DNA of 64,000 nucleotides, taken from positions 1 through 64,000 of the forward strand of contig JASAMV010001721.1 in the NCBI GenBank assembly GCA_030248065.1, in the 5' to 3' direction. The position numbers were made by a program, and so were the translations under genes. Below the pieces are notes generated by a model. The model was not told where the DNA came from, ran no database searches, and saw nothing but the letters and a program-made list of their open reading frames with translations. The DNA is from Rhynchonema sp. JSB1_4 (taxonomy: Eukaryota > Nematoda > Chromadorea > Monhysterida > Xyalidae). Positions 36,067-49,139 of this stretch are shown here, piece by piece. Every line of letters starts with the position of its first letter. The first letter of the stretch is position 1.

Positions 36067-37693
36067 TTTGTGCGCAATTTGACTGCGAATACGGTGGGCA
36101 AATATTATTGTTGCAGAACGTAAATGAGAGACTATGCTGCAAGTGCAACTTCTGGTGACGAAAACGTCAGGTGACAGGCTTCTGCAACTGACTGCAGCAA
36201 TTAGAATGATGAATTTCTTCACGTACACGTATGTATATATGTGCGAGCAACCTGAGGTCGTGTCTTGGCCGTATGTCCCGGCCGGTGTAATGGTTTGGTT
36301 TGAGTTTGATACCAACTGTGTAGTCACGCGCACGCTGGTGAACCGCGTTTTAAAACTGAACTTGTGTAGGTTGTACACATGCGAGCGTTGTCACAAAGGC
36401 GCACGTCAGACACGTTCATTAATAGACAAAAACAAGTCCCTTCTGCACTTTTGGTTTTTCCAAGCAGACGTTGATTACGCGACAATCACACGATGCCCCT
36501 GCATCTATACCATAAGACGGCAATCGCACGTGCACAAATATGCCACTAAAGGTAATGCCGTGGGCTCGCGAATCGACTGCTAACGCACACTTTACTACAA
36601 CATGCATGGCGTTAAATTCCACAGTTCTGCAATATTATATGTACAAAACTATAGGTACGACCAGGCCGCACGCCCACGCACTGCAGCATGTGGGACATCG
36701 ACAGTTCGTGGCCAGCCCTAGCGGAGGCACATTGCATTCGTCATAAAGTAAGGAACGTTGGCACAGTTTAAGCCGTTTAGGAAAAATGTGTAGACCGCGT
36801 GCCGTTTATTAATGTTCCGATTATCCATTAACTTTAGAAATATTCAATGTGCAGTTAAAATTTAGTGTTGCTGCGAAATGCTGGAAACCACAGCACGCCA
36901 GTCACAGCGCATTGATGCACACGTACAGTACATATGTACGTACATGTGTGCACATGTATACATTTGCGCAAGTGTAAAATGCTAAAATTACAAAGTAAAA
37001 AGTCTTGCGTTATGCTTTTGTAATAAAACGTCAGAACGCGAGATGTTTACTACGTGTGCAAAGACAACAGCGCAAAAGTGACATGCCCACACACACATTC
37101 AATGTTATTATGAGACGGATCGTCCCGGGACGATTCGACTCCCTTGGATGTGAAACCATAAAGGTCGATGAATTGTCCCATGGACAGTTTGCTCTCGCGC
37201 TGCGTCTCAAGTGAAACACATGCGCCTGTATGGTTTGTATTTTGCTAAGTATTGGCGATACTGTTGGGTGCCTGCAGCAGCCATTTGAAGGGGCCACGAC
37301 ATTGTTATTTTTTACGACCGACAGCTTTATGTCACTGATCACAAGATGAGATTCTGGGAACATGTCTTATCAAGACAACAATGTTGATTCGGGCTATTTT
37401 CAGCATGAAAATCACCCCCTTCCACATACATATACATTGGAAGGAACAAAAGTTGGTTTGCCGTAGTGTGTGATAATATAGTCTTTCATTTTATTCTCGG
37501 TCCAAACAAAGGATGCAGCAAGTGTTTCATCGCAACAGCAGCCATCAAGTCACACGCATGTTTCGAGCCACGTTGTCGACCTGTTGGTTATCATCCACGA
37601 CGATGACTGCTGTTTTCAAGGCGTTGAAACATTTTCTGTATAGCTCCTCTGTACTGTTATAAAACGGAAAGACTATACATAGGTATGTAAAGT

Positions 37694-37876
37694 AAAACTA
37701 CGCCAACACGAGCCCGATTTCGGAGCTGGCAAAATGGTGAAACATTCATGACGCGGCTGCTGATTTGGGAAACGTTACACGTTGTGGCATACACCATGGA
37801 GCATGATGATTTTCTCTTTCTTTGCGTTTTGCAAGTTCACCACCTCCGAAATCGGGCTCGTGTTGGCGTAGTTTGC
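37694..37876. mobile_element. Inverted-repeat MITE
   Basis: Arms of about 32 bp (acgccaacacgagcccgatt against aatcgggctcgtgttggcgt) at 37695-37726 and 37843-37875. Perfect or nearly so, hence young. Confidence 0.78.
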
Positions 37877-38639
37877 CTATATGTCGGCGCTTATGTAATA
37901 TTCGCGAAACATTTTTCCGGCAACCTGCTCCAAGGGCCTGTCTCACAGAACAAGATGTGTGACGATCCGGGCATGGGACGATCAACCCCTCTTAGCGGTT
38001 GGGATGTTCACGCCCATACCAAATGTCGCACAGATGGGACGCACAGCAATATTGTAAATTGTTGGACCACAGTTTCGTTGCAGTTTTCGAAATGACCAAA
38101 CGACGGGCTGTTCTTACTGACAGTAATTTCGAATCGAACGGGGCTGGCTGCACTAAAAGGGTTTGCAAAAACACTTGGAAAGTCAATAAAATATTGTCAT
38201 GGAACGCTCACTAACTGCTATATAGATACCACTTATACCTACATATGTATGCGTATATGACTGCATGCTCGTATTTGCCATTTAAGGAGTAATTATACCC
38301 AGTTTACGGTCAACCATATTCATAAAAATGCATGGTGACATCACGGGCTTGTTTGTAAAACACCCAACATCGCCAAAGTATTGCTTAACGCATCAAATAC
38401 TTTTCCACAGGGCACTTTAGGGTGTCGCGTTGTAATCAGACTTGCACGGGACAAATTTTCCAAGGGCAGCCGGTCAGCATGAAAAATGGCATGCAAAGGT
38501 TTCCGATAGCATAACAACAGCCTCTTGGAAACTAATTTTGCCGCGTCTTGTCAGGCGGTCCCTTCTGCCACTGTTGCAAACGTCTGGTTGTAATGCAGAC
38601 GATTACCAGACGACGCAATTGCCGGCTAATGGTTTCGTC

Positions 38640-38742
38640 GTCAAATCATCTCGTCAAAGAAAGTCGTCGAACACATGAGCCCCAAATGAGCGCGAAAACT
38701 AATACATGTGTTCGGTGAATTTATTTGACGAGATGATTTGAC
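38640..38742. mobile_element. Inverted-repeat MITE
   Basis: Arms of about 38 bp (gtcaaatcatctcgtcaaa against tttgacgagatgatttgac) with a centre of about 25 bp. 103 bp in all. Confidence 0.78.
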
Positions 38743-39120
38743 CACATTACTATAAGCCCAATTGCCCTGACCTGACCACATGATATATGCATAGGTATTC
38801 ATGCACACCATGCACTTACGGTAATCGAATGCTAATTGATGCACGCTTGCGATATGATAAGCGGATATGAAATATTAACGGAGTATACATACATACCTGA
38901 GTGCAACCAGTGGCTTTTAATCAAGCCGAACAGGCATGGTATGGAAATTAAAATGATGTGCCTCCGGCCTATCTCAGGTATCCCAGCACGTAGGTACATA
39001 TGGCCAATCACAGCGAGAAGTCCCAAAAGCATTGCGATGCCAGTCTGCTTGTGGACAAGCTACTTTGCAAAATCCCATCCGCTTTTGCCATTATCTGTCG
39101 CTGTGTGCGTACGACGGAAA

Positions 39121-41071
39121 ATGTCCGCTGAGTTCGAACTCAACTGCAGCATGATCACGCGCGACTTCACGTCCGCGTGGCTCGACCATTGGGTGCTGCG
39201 CAGCCTCGTCGCACTGGTCTACATCTGGATTTTCATATTCGGACTCGTGGGCAACATCGGCGTGCTGGTCGCGACCATCCAACGCGGCGAGCTATCGGTC
39301 CGTTACTGCCTGTTGTTCAACGTGCTGCTGATTGACGTGGTGTTGTGCTTCACAACGGTGCCGTTCACGCCCTACAAACTGCTGACACGCGACCACGCTG
39401 TGAACACGCAGCACGCGGCGTGGACACTGATGAACGCGCCCTTCTGGTGTTATACGTCACCGATCACAACTGCGGCAGCTCAGACACTGTCAAGTTGGAC
39501 GTTCTTCTTGATCATCATGTACAAGTACGCCAACGTCACCAAATTGATCAAAACACACGCACAGAGTCTGTTGTCGACGATAGGTGTCTCGGTAACACTA
39601 TGGTTGGTTGCGTTCGGGTTCAGTGCTGCTCAGTTCACTGGACTACACTTCGACAGCGTCTTCACCGGATGGACCTGTTTTCAATCAATTAACCACCAGT
39701 CCACATCACATTACCGTACATATCACTATTTCACGTTCCTGCTGTGCATCTACATTGCACCAGTTGCATTGATCGGCACAGCAACCGCATGGACATACCG
39801 ATACATGCACAAACGCATGATGGCCAACAGCATGGCACGACTGCGTGAACGACAGCGACTGACGCGTGTGAGCGTGCGCACACAGTTGTTGCTGTCGCGA
39901 TATCACTTGCGACGACTTGGCAGCACGCACTTTGCCTATGTGCACGTCGCCGCCGGGTTTTACGCCATGTGGGCGCCCTCCATCGTCTGGCAGGCCATTG
40001 TCGAATCAGGTACGTGTGCGCTTGAATATGTGGTCATTTTACTAACAGTGTGTTCGGTATTAAACTTCGTAACAAGTCATGGTGATGAGACTTCAGTGCT
40101 AAGATGCATGTCTGAATTTAGTGATCAAACACAGGCACCAGTTTTTACCAGCGTGAAACTTGTTGAAAAACTTCGTTGATTAATGAACAATTTTTACAGG
40201 ATGAGTATAATCAGGCATTCTGGAAATGTCTTGCAAGACTTCAGACAGTTCCGATCACCAAGCTGGGTGCATATCACACACACGCATACTGGCATTTTCG
40301 CACACAGGTGTCTTGTCGACGCTGCCACATCGCGATCTGGGCACAACAATCACGCTGTTGACGCACACGTTCGCATCAGCCAGCACCGTTGTGAATGTGC
40401 TCACAATCCATTGGCTGTTCACTGGACGCAAACAACATCCGCAACAGCAAAGCTCGACCGGCAGCCTGGGCAAAAGTGAGTTGATCGGTCAACATGGATG
40501 ATCGGTCAGTCTGGTCACCTGACTTGCAATGTCAGGCATGTTTCGCCATTTGCTGACTTCGACCAGCGTAAGAGCTGTTCGCAGACAGGTGCTATGTACA
40601 GCCGTTCGAACCTGTAGCTTTTATAAATTGTCGTGCACCTACATCAAATTCGGCACCAAGTGTTTGGGGCCTCCAACATTCCATTCCCATTGTCCAGCCA
40701 ACATCACAACGGCTCAACTGCACGCCATCGATCTATCCCTGCCCAAACGTTGTCGCAAATGCGGTGGTCGTCTGGAGCCGACCGAACCAACGAACGCCAA
40801 CAGCCCGCCGCGTCTGCGATTGCATTCGGTGTTGAATCAGGACCGATGCGAATGTCGTCGCATCCGAATGGGTCGATTCGCTCAGTCGCATCAAATGAGC
40901 ACGCTCGAGGCCAAACTCAGTTCGACAGCGCTCGCGCTGCAGTCGGTCACCGACCGGGGCGACAATGAGCAGGGACCTTCATCGTCGCCCGTCGATCTTG
41001 ACGAATTGATGAAACGATCCACCGGCGTTGTCGTCGTTCAAGCAAGAATTAAGACGATGCCGATAAAATAA
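39121..41071 (+). CDS. Rhodopsin-like (class A) G-protein-coupled receptor, divergent
   Basis: Three exons, phases closing, about 530 aa: 39121-40009, 40308-40475 and 40536-41071. N-terminus is short with a glycosylation sequon (NCS). TM1 holds GLVGNIGVLVA (class A GN), TM2 FNVLLIDVVLCF (Asp present), TM3 ends in FFLIIMYKYANV where DRY is expected, TM4 VTLWLVAFGFSA (Trp present), TM5 FLLCIYIAPVALI (Pro present), TM6 FYAMWAPSIVW (a W-x-P core) and TM7 TVVNVLTIHWLFTG instead of NPxxY. Cysteines in the TM3 region and second loop could form the usual disulphide. The long tail is Ser/Arg-rich with a Cys cluster (PKRCRKCGG, RCECRR). ATG 39121 has good context and sits just before TM1; upstream in-frame ATGs exist but read as UTR. 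Ligand unknown. AATAAA overlaps the stop. Confidence 0.85.
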
Positions 41072-41408
41072 ACGCGAATGAATTTTATCCTGAATGAAAA
41101 CTAAACACTCGTGCACAGAAAGGCTGGGCTATTGATGTTCATTGATCAAAGATTTGAATTGGATGGGAGCCATTTTCGCAATCACAAAGCGATTCGGTCG
41201 TTTTTCCTGATGGTTGCAAACAAATTAATTGTGTGGATGACAGCAATCGCTTTGCATCAAATGGCATCAAATATAATGAAGAAATGAACTTTCAATGGAA
41301 ATACATTGCTAAACACGGAATAACGACTGAGTGGATCATAAATATCAGTAGGACTTGAAATTTACAATTTGAAATTAAACTGTGCTTGGTACATACCTCA
41401 GACAACTA
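41072..41408. other. GPCR 3' flank
   Basis: AT-rich DNA downstream of the GPCR stop; no further gene seen before the minus-strand open frame that begins here. Confidence 0.4.
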
Positions 41409-44400
41409 TTACAAAAGAACACCCGCTTCGCCAAAAAACTGCAATACAACAAGACTAAAACGAACACAACACAGTACCACAAGTATCCGAGAAAGAACAA
41501 AAAGGAAAATGGTAATAAATACGCCAGTAATATTGGGCAGCAACTCAGTCCAGTATGACACAACCCAGTTCCGGTGATCAGAAGAGCTCATTTTTGATTG
41601 GCGATAAATGCAAATCGGGCATCGGCAGTGGTTTATGACGTCGGCAAGACGACGATCCGTCATGATTGTTACCTGAAGGTCAGCAACAATTGTGCTTAGC
41701 AATAGACGTGCATGACACCAACTGGTCAGATAATAAACAACACTAAACAACACTGCAGTGAATCAGTGGTGTGGTTGGGGGGGGGGGGGGAAGGGTGTTA
41801 CCCAATAGTATGCGGTATCTTGATTTTTTTTAACCCAGGGGTATCCGGCATCCCGACTTTTTGTCCAGGGGTACCCTACCCTAAAAATTTTCCGAAAACC
41901 GTAAAAATCGCCCATTTTTACATTCAAAATCGCTTGCTAGCGCAAGCATAACCCCCAAAACGACCATTTTTTTGCGCTTCCAACACCGATTTTACACAAT
42001 TTTCCTCTAAAAACTTGACCTTTTTTGAACAACCCCCCTAGGTATCCGAGATTTTTATTTTAGGGCCCCCCTGGTGTCCGAGATTTTTCACTTTGGGTAT
42101 CCGGTATCCGAAAATTTTGGATTTTGGGTATCCGGTATCCTGACTTTTTGATTTCCCAACGACACCACTGGAATGAATACAAGTATCAAACTTTGCTACC
42201 GCTGTGTTCAATCCGGACAGACCGGATCAGTCCCAACTGGGTAACGTTGTGTATTGGTTGTCTCGAAACAACAATTACGCTGCTCGAACTTATGACGTCA
42301 GTAAATCTCAAATTTCATCTTGCACAAAATAGGCACCTGCCTAAGACATAAAGACGACTCGAAACAGAGATCACCAAGTTTGATGCTGGCACCGTGGTGT
42401 CACGCAACACAACCCGCGTACCAGTTGTGCGTCGCAGAGGCGTTTCGTGATTGATCAATGGTTTTGTGGCAGCAGCACTACTGTCAGTGAACGACCAGGA
42501 TTGACGCACGTTGTTGGCGGGCAGATAGGACTCGAGTGGCCACGACACGTCCAAAGAGTTTAGAGCGCTGTTTTCCTGCTGGTGGTTTAGTTTTATTTTG
42601 CTAAATTCGGAACATGGGAAAAGCAGTAACATTGCTGCGGCCACAAACTGCGTCCCATATACGTAGCGACCAAAACATTTTAGAACTTGACATGCATCAT
42701 CAAAGAAAATTCAAATCAAAGCTATTGAACTGATCTCCTACCTAAGCTGTGGTACTGAAAAAAATACTTGCAGGTTCTTGAAATCGCTTTTCAGTTTGCA
42801 AAAATTTCGTTATAGTGAACTTTGATATATGTACGTTTTATATTTGTGCGCGGCAGTATAACAACTTATAATATTCTGATATCACCGGTTGTATTCAGAG
42901 AAGAAAGAGGATTCCAAAAACGAGGCACACACGGTCGACGTTCAGGTGCGGTCGCGAGTAACATCGCCTAGTGCAGGCAAACACGCCCATTTCACCACAA
43001 AATGTGACCTGCCTGCCAACCTGCAAGGGCGTCGGCGATGAGCGCATCGGTCTGCGATCCGCATCCGGCAGCCAATCATTCGCGTCATCATCCAACTCCG
43101 CCTCTATTGCCGCCAGCTCTGCATCGTTGTCATCGATCGTGTCGCGGTGGTGATCATGATCGATCATCGACTGATCGGCACACGTTGAATGGAATGATGT
43201 CGCTGTAATAAGACCTTGAATCTAATTGGCTATGGTATTTGAGCATCAGATCAGTGTATCCATAGCGTTCGCCTAAACTGTTAGCACGAGACCGTAACTG
43301 GCACACCATGGTTAACCGGGCCGATGTGCTTTCGCTGACGGACGGAGTACCAAACAAATCATCGCCAGTGTGAATGCACCAGATGACCACGCACACGAGA
43401 TCTGATTAAACATCCCAGCTTGTACAAGCCGCCAGATCTTGACCCACACGACAGACAATAAATATAACCCACATCAAAAAGAAAACCGACCTGTGGTGCT
43501 GTTCAATAACGGATATTGATCCTCATGGTTATTGCTCAAATCCTCGCTCGACTTGGTCACTTTCATATTAGTACTACTCGATCCAAGCGAATATCGCGGT
43601 GGTCGCCGTTTGTTTCCATTGATCGGGGGTTCGGCCACCGCCTTCACATTTCGATGTCCTTCGAACAGTTTCCGACGCAACGAGTTCATGCTGACGTTCA
43701 TCACTGACTCGTCGGTGGTGCTCGTGCCACACTCGTCAGTGTTGTTGTGGTCATTGTCGTGGTATTGAAAGTAGGGTGCTGCAACGTGAATGAACAAATG
43801 GTGTACACAGAAAATCGGTGAGATTTTAGTCGTGATTTTATGGGTGTTTCGAGGCACGTGATAGCGTAAAAGGAGGTTTACTGCGTCAGTAGTTCAGCAA
43901 ACACCACGCGCCATCCTAAATTTTCAACCAACAGCACACACTGATACGCATAATGCAAAACCAAATCAAGAATCAATAAAAACGGCGACAAAACCAACCC
44001 AACAATTCAATCAGATTCAAATTCGACGGGAACGTCAACTGCGTCTGTGTGGCCACAGTACGTCCATTCGTCACCATCGGCTGTTGTACCATCATAGCAG
44101 CAGCAGCTTGCTGTTGTGCGACCAACGATGACACCGGTGATTCGTGTACATGTGGCAGTTGACCATGTTGTTGTGGCGTGGCGCGGTGCTGATTCTGATT
44201 GGTGGATGACGCGAAGGAGTGTGGCGAATCTTGGGAAATGAATAGATTGGGTTACGTCCGATATCAGATAAGATGGTTGGACTTGTTGCATAAACCTTGT
44301 CGTGTGATCGATCTGCATAGATAACTTTTGGATGTTGGATGCACACGGGAAACGCGGATAATGTGCTATATGGTTCGCTACAGTGGTAATCCAGGATCTC

Positions 44401-47400
44401 GTCAATGCAAGAGGTGATATAACAACACGAACTCAGATAATTGTGAATCAAAACGGAGCCTAAGCCTAAGCCTCCCGACACAACGTTGGTACAGCCTATC
44501 AAAATGCACACATTGTCCAAGGTTCGACTGAGTACGAATCAGTTTCAGCTTTGCCGAAATGTCAACAAACATCAGCTGAATCCCTACCCAGCAGCCAGCA
44601 CCCACCAGTGGCATGGGACGCGGGTGACGCGAGTGCACGCATGAACACTTGTTGCATGACACGCGGTCGACACGAACCGCCGGCCGGGGAGTCGGGCGAT
44701 GGCACGTGCGCCGATGACCAGAATTGGTGGATGGCTGTGTCGATCATGGCGCTCAGCTGCGGGTCCAGTCTGTTCAATGGGATTTATCGCGTGTTTTCCA
44801 TGGACATCAATGATGTGCAAATGCTTGTGCAATGTAGGTGGTGAATTTGATGAGACGGTGTCAAATTGGTGATCGGATTGGATCGGAAAATGAGCATGGT
44901 CAAATGCCAACTCGTCAAAAATGAAGAAATACCTTCACAATACCTAGTCACCTTTGGATTTATTACGAAGCCATTTAATCCAAGCTCGTTGTTACGGAAC
45001 AATATGTACAGAAAACACCAGCCTCAAAGCAGTTTTGTTGAATGTAAACCATAATTTGGACCAACTGTTTCAATCGCTCTGTCATTTCAATATCATCATG
45101 CGGAATATCGGTCGGGAACAGATGTGCGAGATGGTCGAGATCCCAACTGAATGGCTTGTCGCTGGTCGTTGCTGACGTCTGCAGCAAAAAACAAGCACAT
45201 CACGTGCCAAGTGCACCCCCAACAATTTGTCACTTGATGTTGATACCAAAAAAAACTGTTGCACCTAAACTTTAGATCAGAAAAACGGTTGCAGCTAAAA
45301 TTTAGATCAGAAAAACCGTTGCAAGTAAAATTGAGATTGAGCGCTGAACCCGCAACAATTTGCAAGTTCCGCATCCAACAATCAACAACGAACGCACCGT
45401 TTCCTGACTGGGACTGACCACGGTGCTAAACACCGACGGACTGAATGTCGAGCTGTGCAGATTTCGCAACAGAAACGAATCGAACGGATTGGTGGTGTGA
45501 TGCGTGGTCGTGGTGGTCGACGTCGGGGGAGATATGAAATGATTGGTGCTGCTTGATGTTGATGGTGCTGCGCCGGACACTGCTGATTGGTGGCACATCT
45601 GTGATGAATGCAAACATTTGTCGACTGTAGTGGGGTTCTGGGCATCAAACCTCCCGACATCAACCGAGAGGAGCAGTCGCTGGACAGGCGTACAAGATGA
45701 ACCCTGGCGCAATTACGCAGTGGTCATTGTCGCATGCTGAACTCATATCGCAATCGCATCGACCCAAACATACAAAACGTGTGCCCTCGGTGCAACACTG
45801 AGCCAGGCACAGTCGAGCATCTGTTTTGTTGCAAAAGTCGACCCGTATCCGTCGGACATCTTCAGTCCATAACGCGACCACGACCACCGAACGTTGGCAA
45901 CAAACCGATCAACCAACTGTTGTGGGGTCAGAGTGTGCACAAATTGGAATTACCATCTCATTTTTTATGCTGTGAAACGGTGCGAAACTCTTTGATCGAG
46001 TACGAGATTTTATCAAACTCGCTAATCGGCCCACTCTTGGACGCACGCAAGTTCTTTGATTAATAGTTGCTCGATTTACTAGTAGGTATGTAGAGTATAA
46101 CTCTTGATTTCGACCAGCCGCAGCAGTTTGCAGACAGAGACAGGTAATAGAAAACTTTTGGGCTGGTCGAATTCAGAAACTGTCACTAAACTCCGGACAT
46201 AATACACAACTTCAAAACGCCACGTGACGTGACCAAGATCTGTCCGTTCACTTTGAGACAATTTCCAACCCCACGTTTGCTCTCATTTTCAGTGAGCAAG
46301 TTTCGTCATAAATAACAAAAATCTGGGTGAAGCCCCCTGCTCACTTCAACCGACGACTGCTCATCAATTCTCATTTCATGATCGAACAAAGATGATGATT
46401 TGTTGTTGTAATTGAACTTCGGTTTGACGATCTCACGATTGGGGTAACACGGCGTGGACGTGCCTGCTTATTTAAGGTTTGGGCTGCCAACTAAAAGTTG
46501 AAAAATCGATTATATCTCAGGCCTGAATTCCAAACAAAGTACTGTGGTCAATCAACATCACACCAACCTTGACAATGCGAAATTTTGAAATCTTCATTCT
46601 GCGATTCATTCTGGGTGATTTCACTGGCGTCCGCGACCACTACATGGTCATGACAAAATCGTTTATCAACTGCTGCAACAGAGAATGGATCAAAATGTGT
46701 GAAGGTTATTATTACTAAACGACTAGTTATGAACCCGTATTTGAATCTTGCAGCAATTTGAGGCGTGTGGCACTGTTGGTGGACGTGGTACAGTAGCCGG
46801 ATTCGGAGAAATCCGTTGAATTCGATGCTGATGATTGATGATGGTGAATTTTGAATGATTGGTGGGACTGGGAGGTGGTCGGCTGAAATAAATAAATACA
46901 TATCCAAAGTGTGTGTGATTCATTTCAACGTTTTTTAGTTCTTGTTACACATCTAGTCAACATAAACATGAGAGGATTGAGGCACGCACCAATCTCACAG
47001 CTGAATGACTGGCATAAGGTCGAATCTTCGGTTTTTCCGGTCCTCGAAATATGTGATCGGTTGATGGGCTCGGATCGCGCTTGCATGTTGTCGTTGTTGG
47101 TGTCATGTTGTCAACATGCGAATGCGTGTCACCATCATGGACCAACGAATCGGCCGCATATCGGTCCAGACTGGGATCGGAGGTTGATCGACGTCGTTGG
47201 AGCGGCTGAAATTACTTTTGAACGAAATGGTGGCGAAACTGTGCCTGAGGTTATTGTAGTTCCTGGGGCCAGTGGTGTCGTTAGGGGGGGTTGGGGGGGG
47301 GTTACCCCCTGGTATGGGGTATGGGAATCGGCCGGGGGTGTGGGGTATGGGAAATTTTTCACTTTTGGAACAAGCACCCCTAAGAAATGACTTTTTGACC

Positions 47401-48679
47401 CCGAGAAGTACCAAATTGACCATTTTTCGCCTAAAAATGTCAAAAATCGCTTGCTGCCGCAAGAATACCTGGTACCTGTTTTAGGCACTTTTAGAATACT
47501 TTTTGGTGCTTTTTGAAGATTTTTGGGGTCATTTTTTTCAGAAACCCCCTCGGGCATGGGAAATTTTTGAATTTTTGGAGAAACCCCCCTGGTATGGGAA
47601 ATTTTAAGTCTGTTGGGGGTATGTTTGGGAAATTTTCCGAAAATTGGGCTGGGTATGGGAAAATTTCGATTTCTCAACGACACCACTGCATGGTACGCCT
47701 GCCTCCGGGCCGCCACCAGGAACTACACTGGTGATGGACGACCCGAACCAACCAACCGGCATTGCGATCGCATTCCGGCGTGAACCCTTGCTATCGTTGC
47801 CGCTATCCACATTGTCGCTGTGCAGCAGCGGACTGTCGCCACGTTGATTGTATTGCGCCAAACGACGGATGTAACGTTGTCGGCCAGACTCAAGGTGTGC
47901 AATCGGCGACGGCAACAATCCTGCAGCAACCGAATTACTGCGTTGGGTAGGGTACTAGGGTAGTGTGACATTATTTTATTTTATATGAAGCTTTTGCTTT
48001 CCTTGAGCATCTTCATGTCCATGGCGTCCATTGACATGATTATGCTCAAGGAAAGCGAAAGCTGCTTCATAATGGACCAACCCAGTGGTGTAGCTACCCA
48101 GGCGGGGCGGCAACCTACTGTACCACCGCACCAAAAATGTGGGGCGGCAGGCAACCTACCGTACCACCACAAATGTGGGGCGGCAACCTACTGTACCACC
48201 AAAAATGTGGGGCGGCAACCTACCTACTATACCGGCCGAGCTAGGGGGAACAAAAATTTTTTGGTCGAAATATTGATCAAAATGTGCTCTAGAACGCTAA
48301 TTTCGCGCGCAGCGCACGATTTTTCGCCTATTTGGAGTGAAAAATAACGATTTTATACTGTTTTGGACCAAAAATCGCAACCCGCCTTTACCAGCCGGGG
48401 GGCCGCGACCTACCTACTGTACCCATACCATACTACCCACGTTACTACGGTACCTACCGCAAAAACCTAAATACAGCCCCCCCGGAATAGAGCCCCCCAA
48501 AAGGGGTCAGTGAATTAATAGAGCCCCCTTCTATTTAGGTTTTCACGGTACTGTACCTAGGGGGGCTCCCCCACCCAGCTACACCAGTGGACCAACCAAC
48601 CTGATTGTTGAATGGTGAATTTGCGATCCGCACCAAGATCACTCGTTTCCTGGTTGGCCGTGCTGTTCAAACGCTCCAT
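41409..48679 (-). CDS. Long Ser/Thr/Gln/His-rich protein, unrecognised, possibly tail-anchored
   Basis: Minus-strand exons that join in phase: 48679-48601 (ATG, MERLNSTANQETSDLG), 47920-47757 (RQRYIRRLAQYNQRGDSPLL), 47205-about 46999 (RRRSTSDPSLDRYAADSL), 46882-46735 (FSESGYCTTSTNSATRL) and 45579-45398 (STTTTTHH-like TSTTTTTHHTT run, then LLRNLHSSTFSPSVFSTV). A second in-phase block is 44769-44588, 44229-43999 (AQQQAAAAMMVQQPMV), 43778-43491 (SMNSLRRKLFEGHRNV) and 43401-about 43215 (ERYGYTDLMLKYHSQ). The join between blocks is unresolved. Further likely exons are about 43170-43000 (acidic, AELAAIEAELDDDAND) and about 42595-42350 (VSWPLESYLPANNVRQSW). An open frame at 41640-41409 encodes one hydrophobic helix (ITGVFITIFLFVLSRILVVL) that may be the C-terminus. 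Mostly disordered; no domain recognised. Confidence 0.6.
41764..42170. mobile_element. hAT-like MITE (CAGTGGTGT ends)
   Basis: Left end CAGTGGTGTGGTTGGGG and right end ttcccaacgacaccactg are inverted repeats. Flanks cagtgaat and gaatgaat match at 6 of 8. The interior repeats gggtatccggtatccga motifs and holds tcgcttgctagcgcaagc. No transposase. Same family as 47270-47688. Confidence 0.75.
45640..46063 (+). pseudogene. Jockey-like LINE reverse-transcriptase tail, decayed
   Basis: Plus-strand frame reading PPDINREEQSLDRRTR, a TGA stop, then TLAQLRSGHCRMLNSYRNRI and VCPRCNTEPGTVEHLFCC. The QLRSGHC...LNSY...RID stretch followed by C-x2-C-x8-H-x4-C is the characteristic C-terminal end of Jockey-clade ORF2 proteins (established knowledge of the family). 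5'-truncated and interrupted by a stop, so a dead fragment. It sits antisense inside an intron of the minus-strand Ser/Thr-rich gene, overlapping the open frame upstream of the exon at 45579. Confidence 0.8.
47255..47733. mobile_element. Outer transposon relic (CACCAGTGTAGTTCCTGG ends)
   Basis: Left relic tgtagttcctgg at 47255 and right end ccaggaactacactggtg at 47716-47733 are inverted. Almost the whole interior is occupied by the element at 47270-47688. Same end sequence as the intact copy at 49140-49696. Confidence 0.6.
47270..47688. mobile_element. hAT-like MITE (CAGTGGTGTCGTT ends), nested
   Basis: Left CAGTGGTGTCGTTA and right aacgacaccactg inverted ends; 419 bp. The interior has repeated gggtatgggaaattt motifs and tcgcttgctgccgcaag, paralleling 41764-42170. 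It is inserted within the outer relic 47255-47733, in intron 2 of the Ser/Thr-rich gene. Flanking 8-mers match at only 5 of 8. Confidence 0.72.
48083..48589. mobile_element. hAT-like MITE with perfect 8-bp target duplication
   Basis: 507 bp from cagtggtgtagct to agctacaccagtg, flanked on both sides by gaccaacc (48075-48082 and 48590-48597). The interior has several copies of gcggcaacctactgtacca and a ttcgcgcgcagcgcacgatt palindrome. Non-coding; intron 1 of the Ser/Thr-rich gene. Confidence 0.92.
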
Positions 48680-49139
48680 GCTCTGCCTCGTTCGATTTTT
48701 TGCACTGTTTTGCTTATTTGCTCAGTTCAGTCAATATTGTCGATCGATTCCATAGTAATAAGGCAAGTAAGGGCTGGAAATGCAGCAAATCGATTTGATT
48801 TATCGCCTGCCGTTGCTGTGTTGTTTGTTGTTTTTGAATCTCTCCGGTACGTTTTGTCGTTTGATCATTCATGATTATAATTTTGTGTGCTATTTACTGA
48901 TATGTTTCTTTTTTAGGTGTTTGCCGGATCTTGTGTAAAGGTCTTTGCGGAAGCGTGCAGATAAAATTTGAATTTGAGGTTCGTCATTTAATTCTGCACC
49001 GATCAACGTGGGTAATGGATGGATTTTAAAATTCCCGCGTGGAAAACAGTGATTATTCACTCACAAGGTAACCAAGAAGTATTCGTTCTTTGCAATTGCA
49101 TTGGAAACAAGCCGGCCAAGGTCGACCCATTCGACACAC

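Larger units (their letters stand above)
36067..39120. other. 3-kb intergenic region
   Basis: Between the divergent VWA and GPCR genes. No gene supported. It contains two inverted-repeat elements (annotated separately) and the promoters of both genes. Confidence 0.55.
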
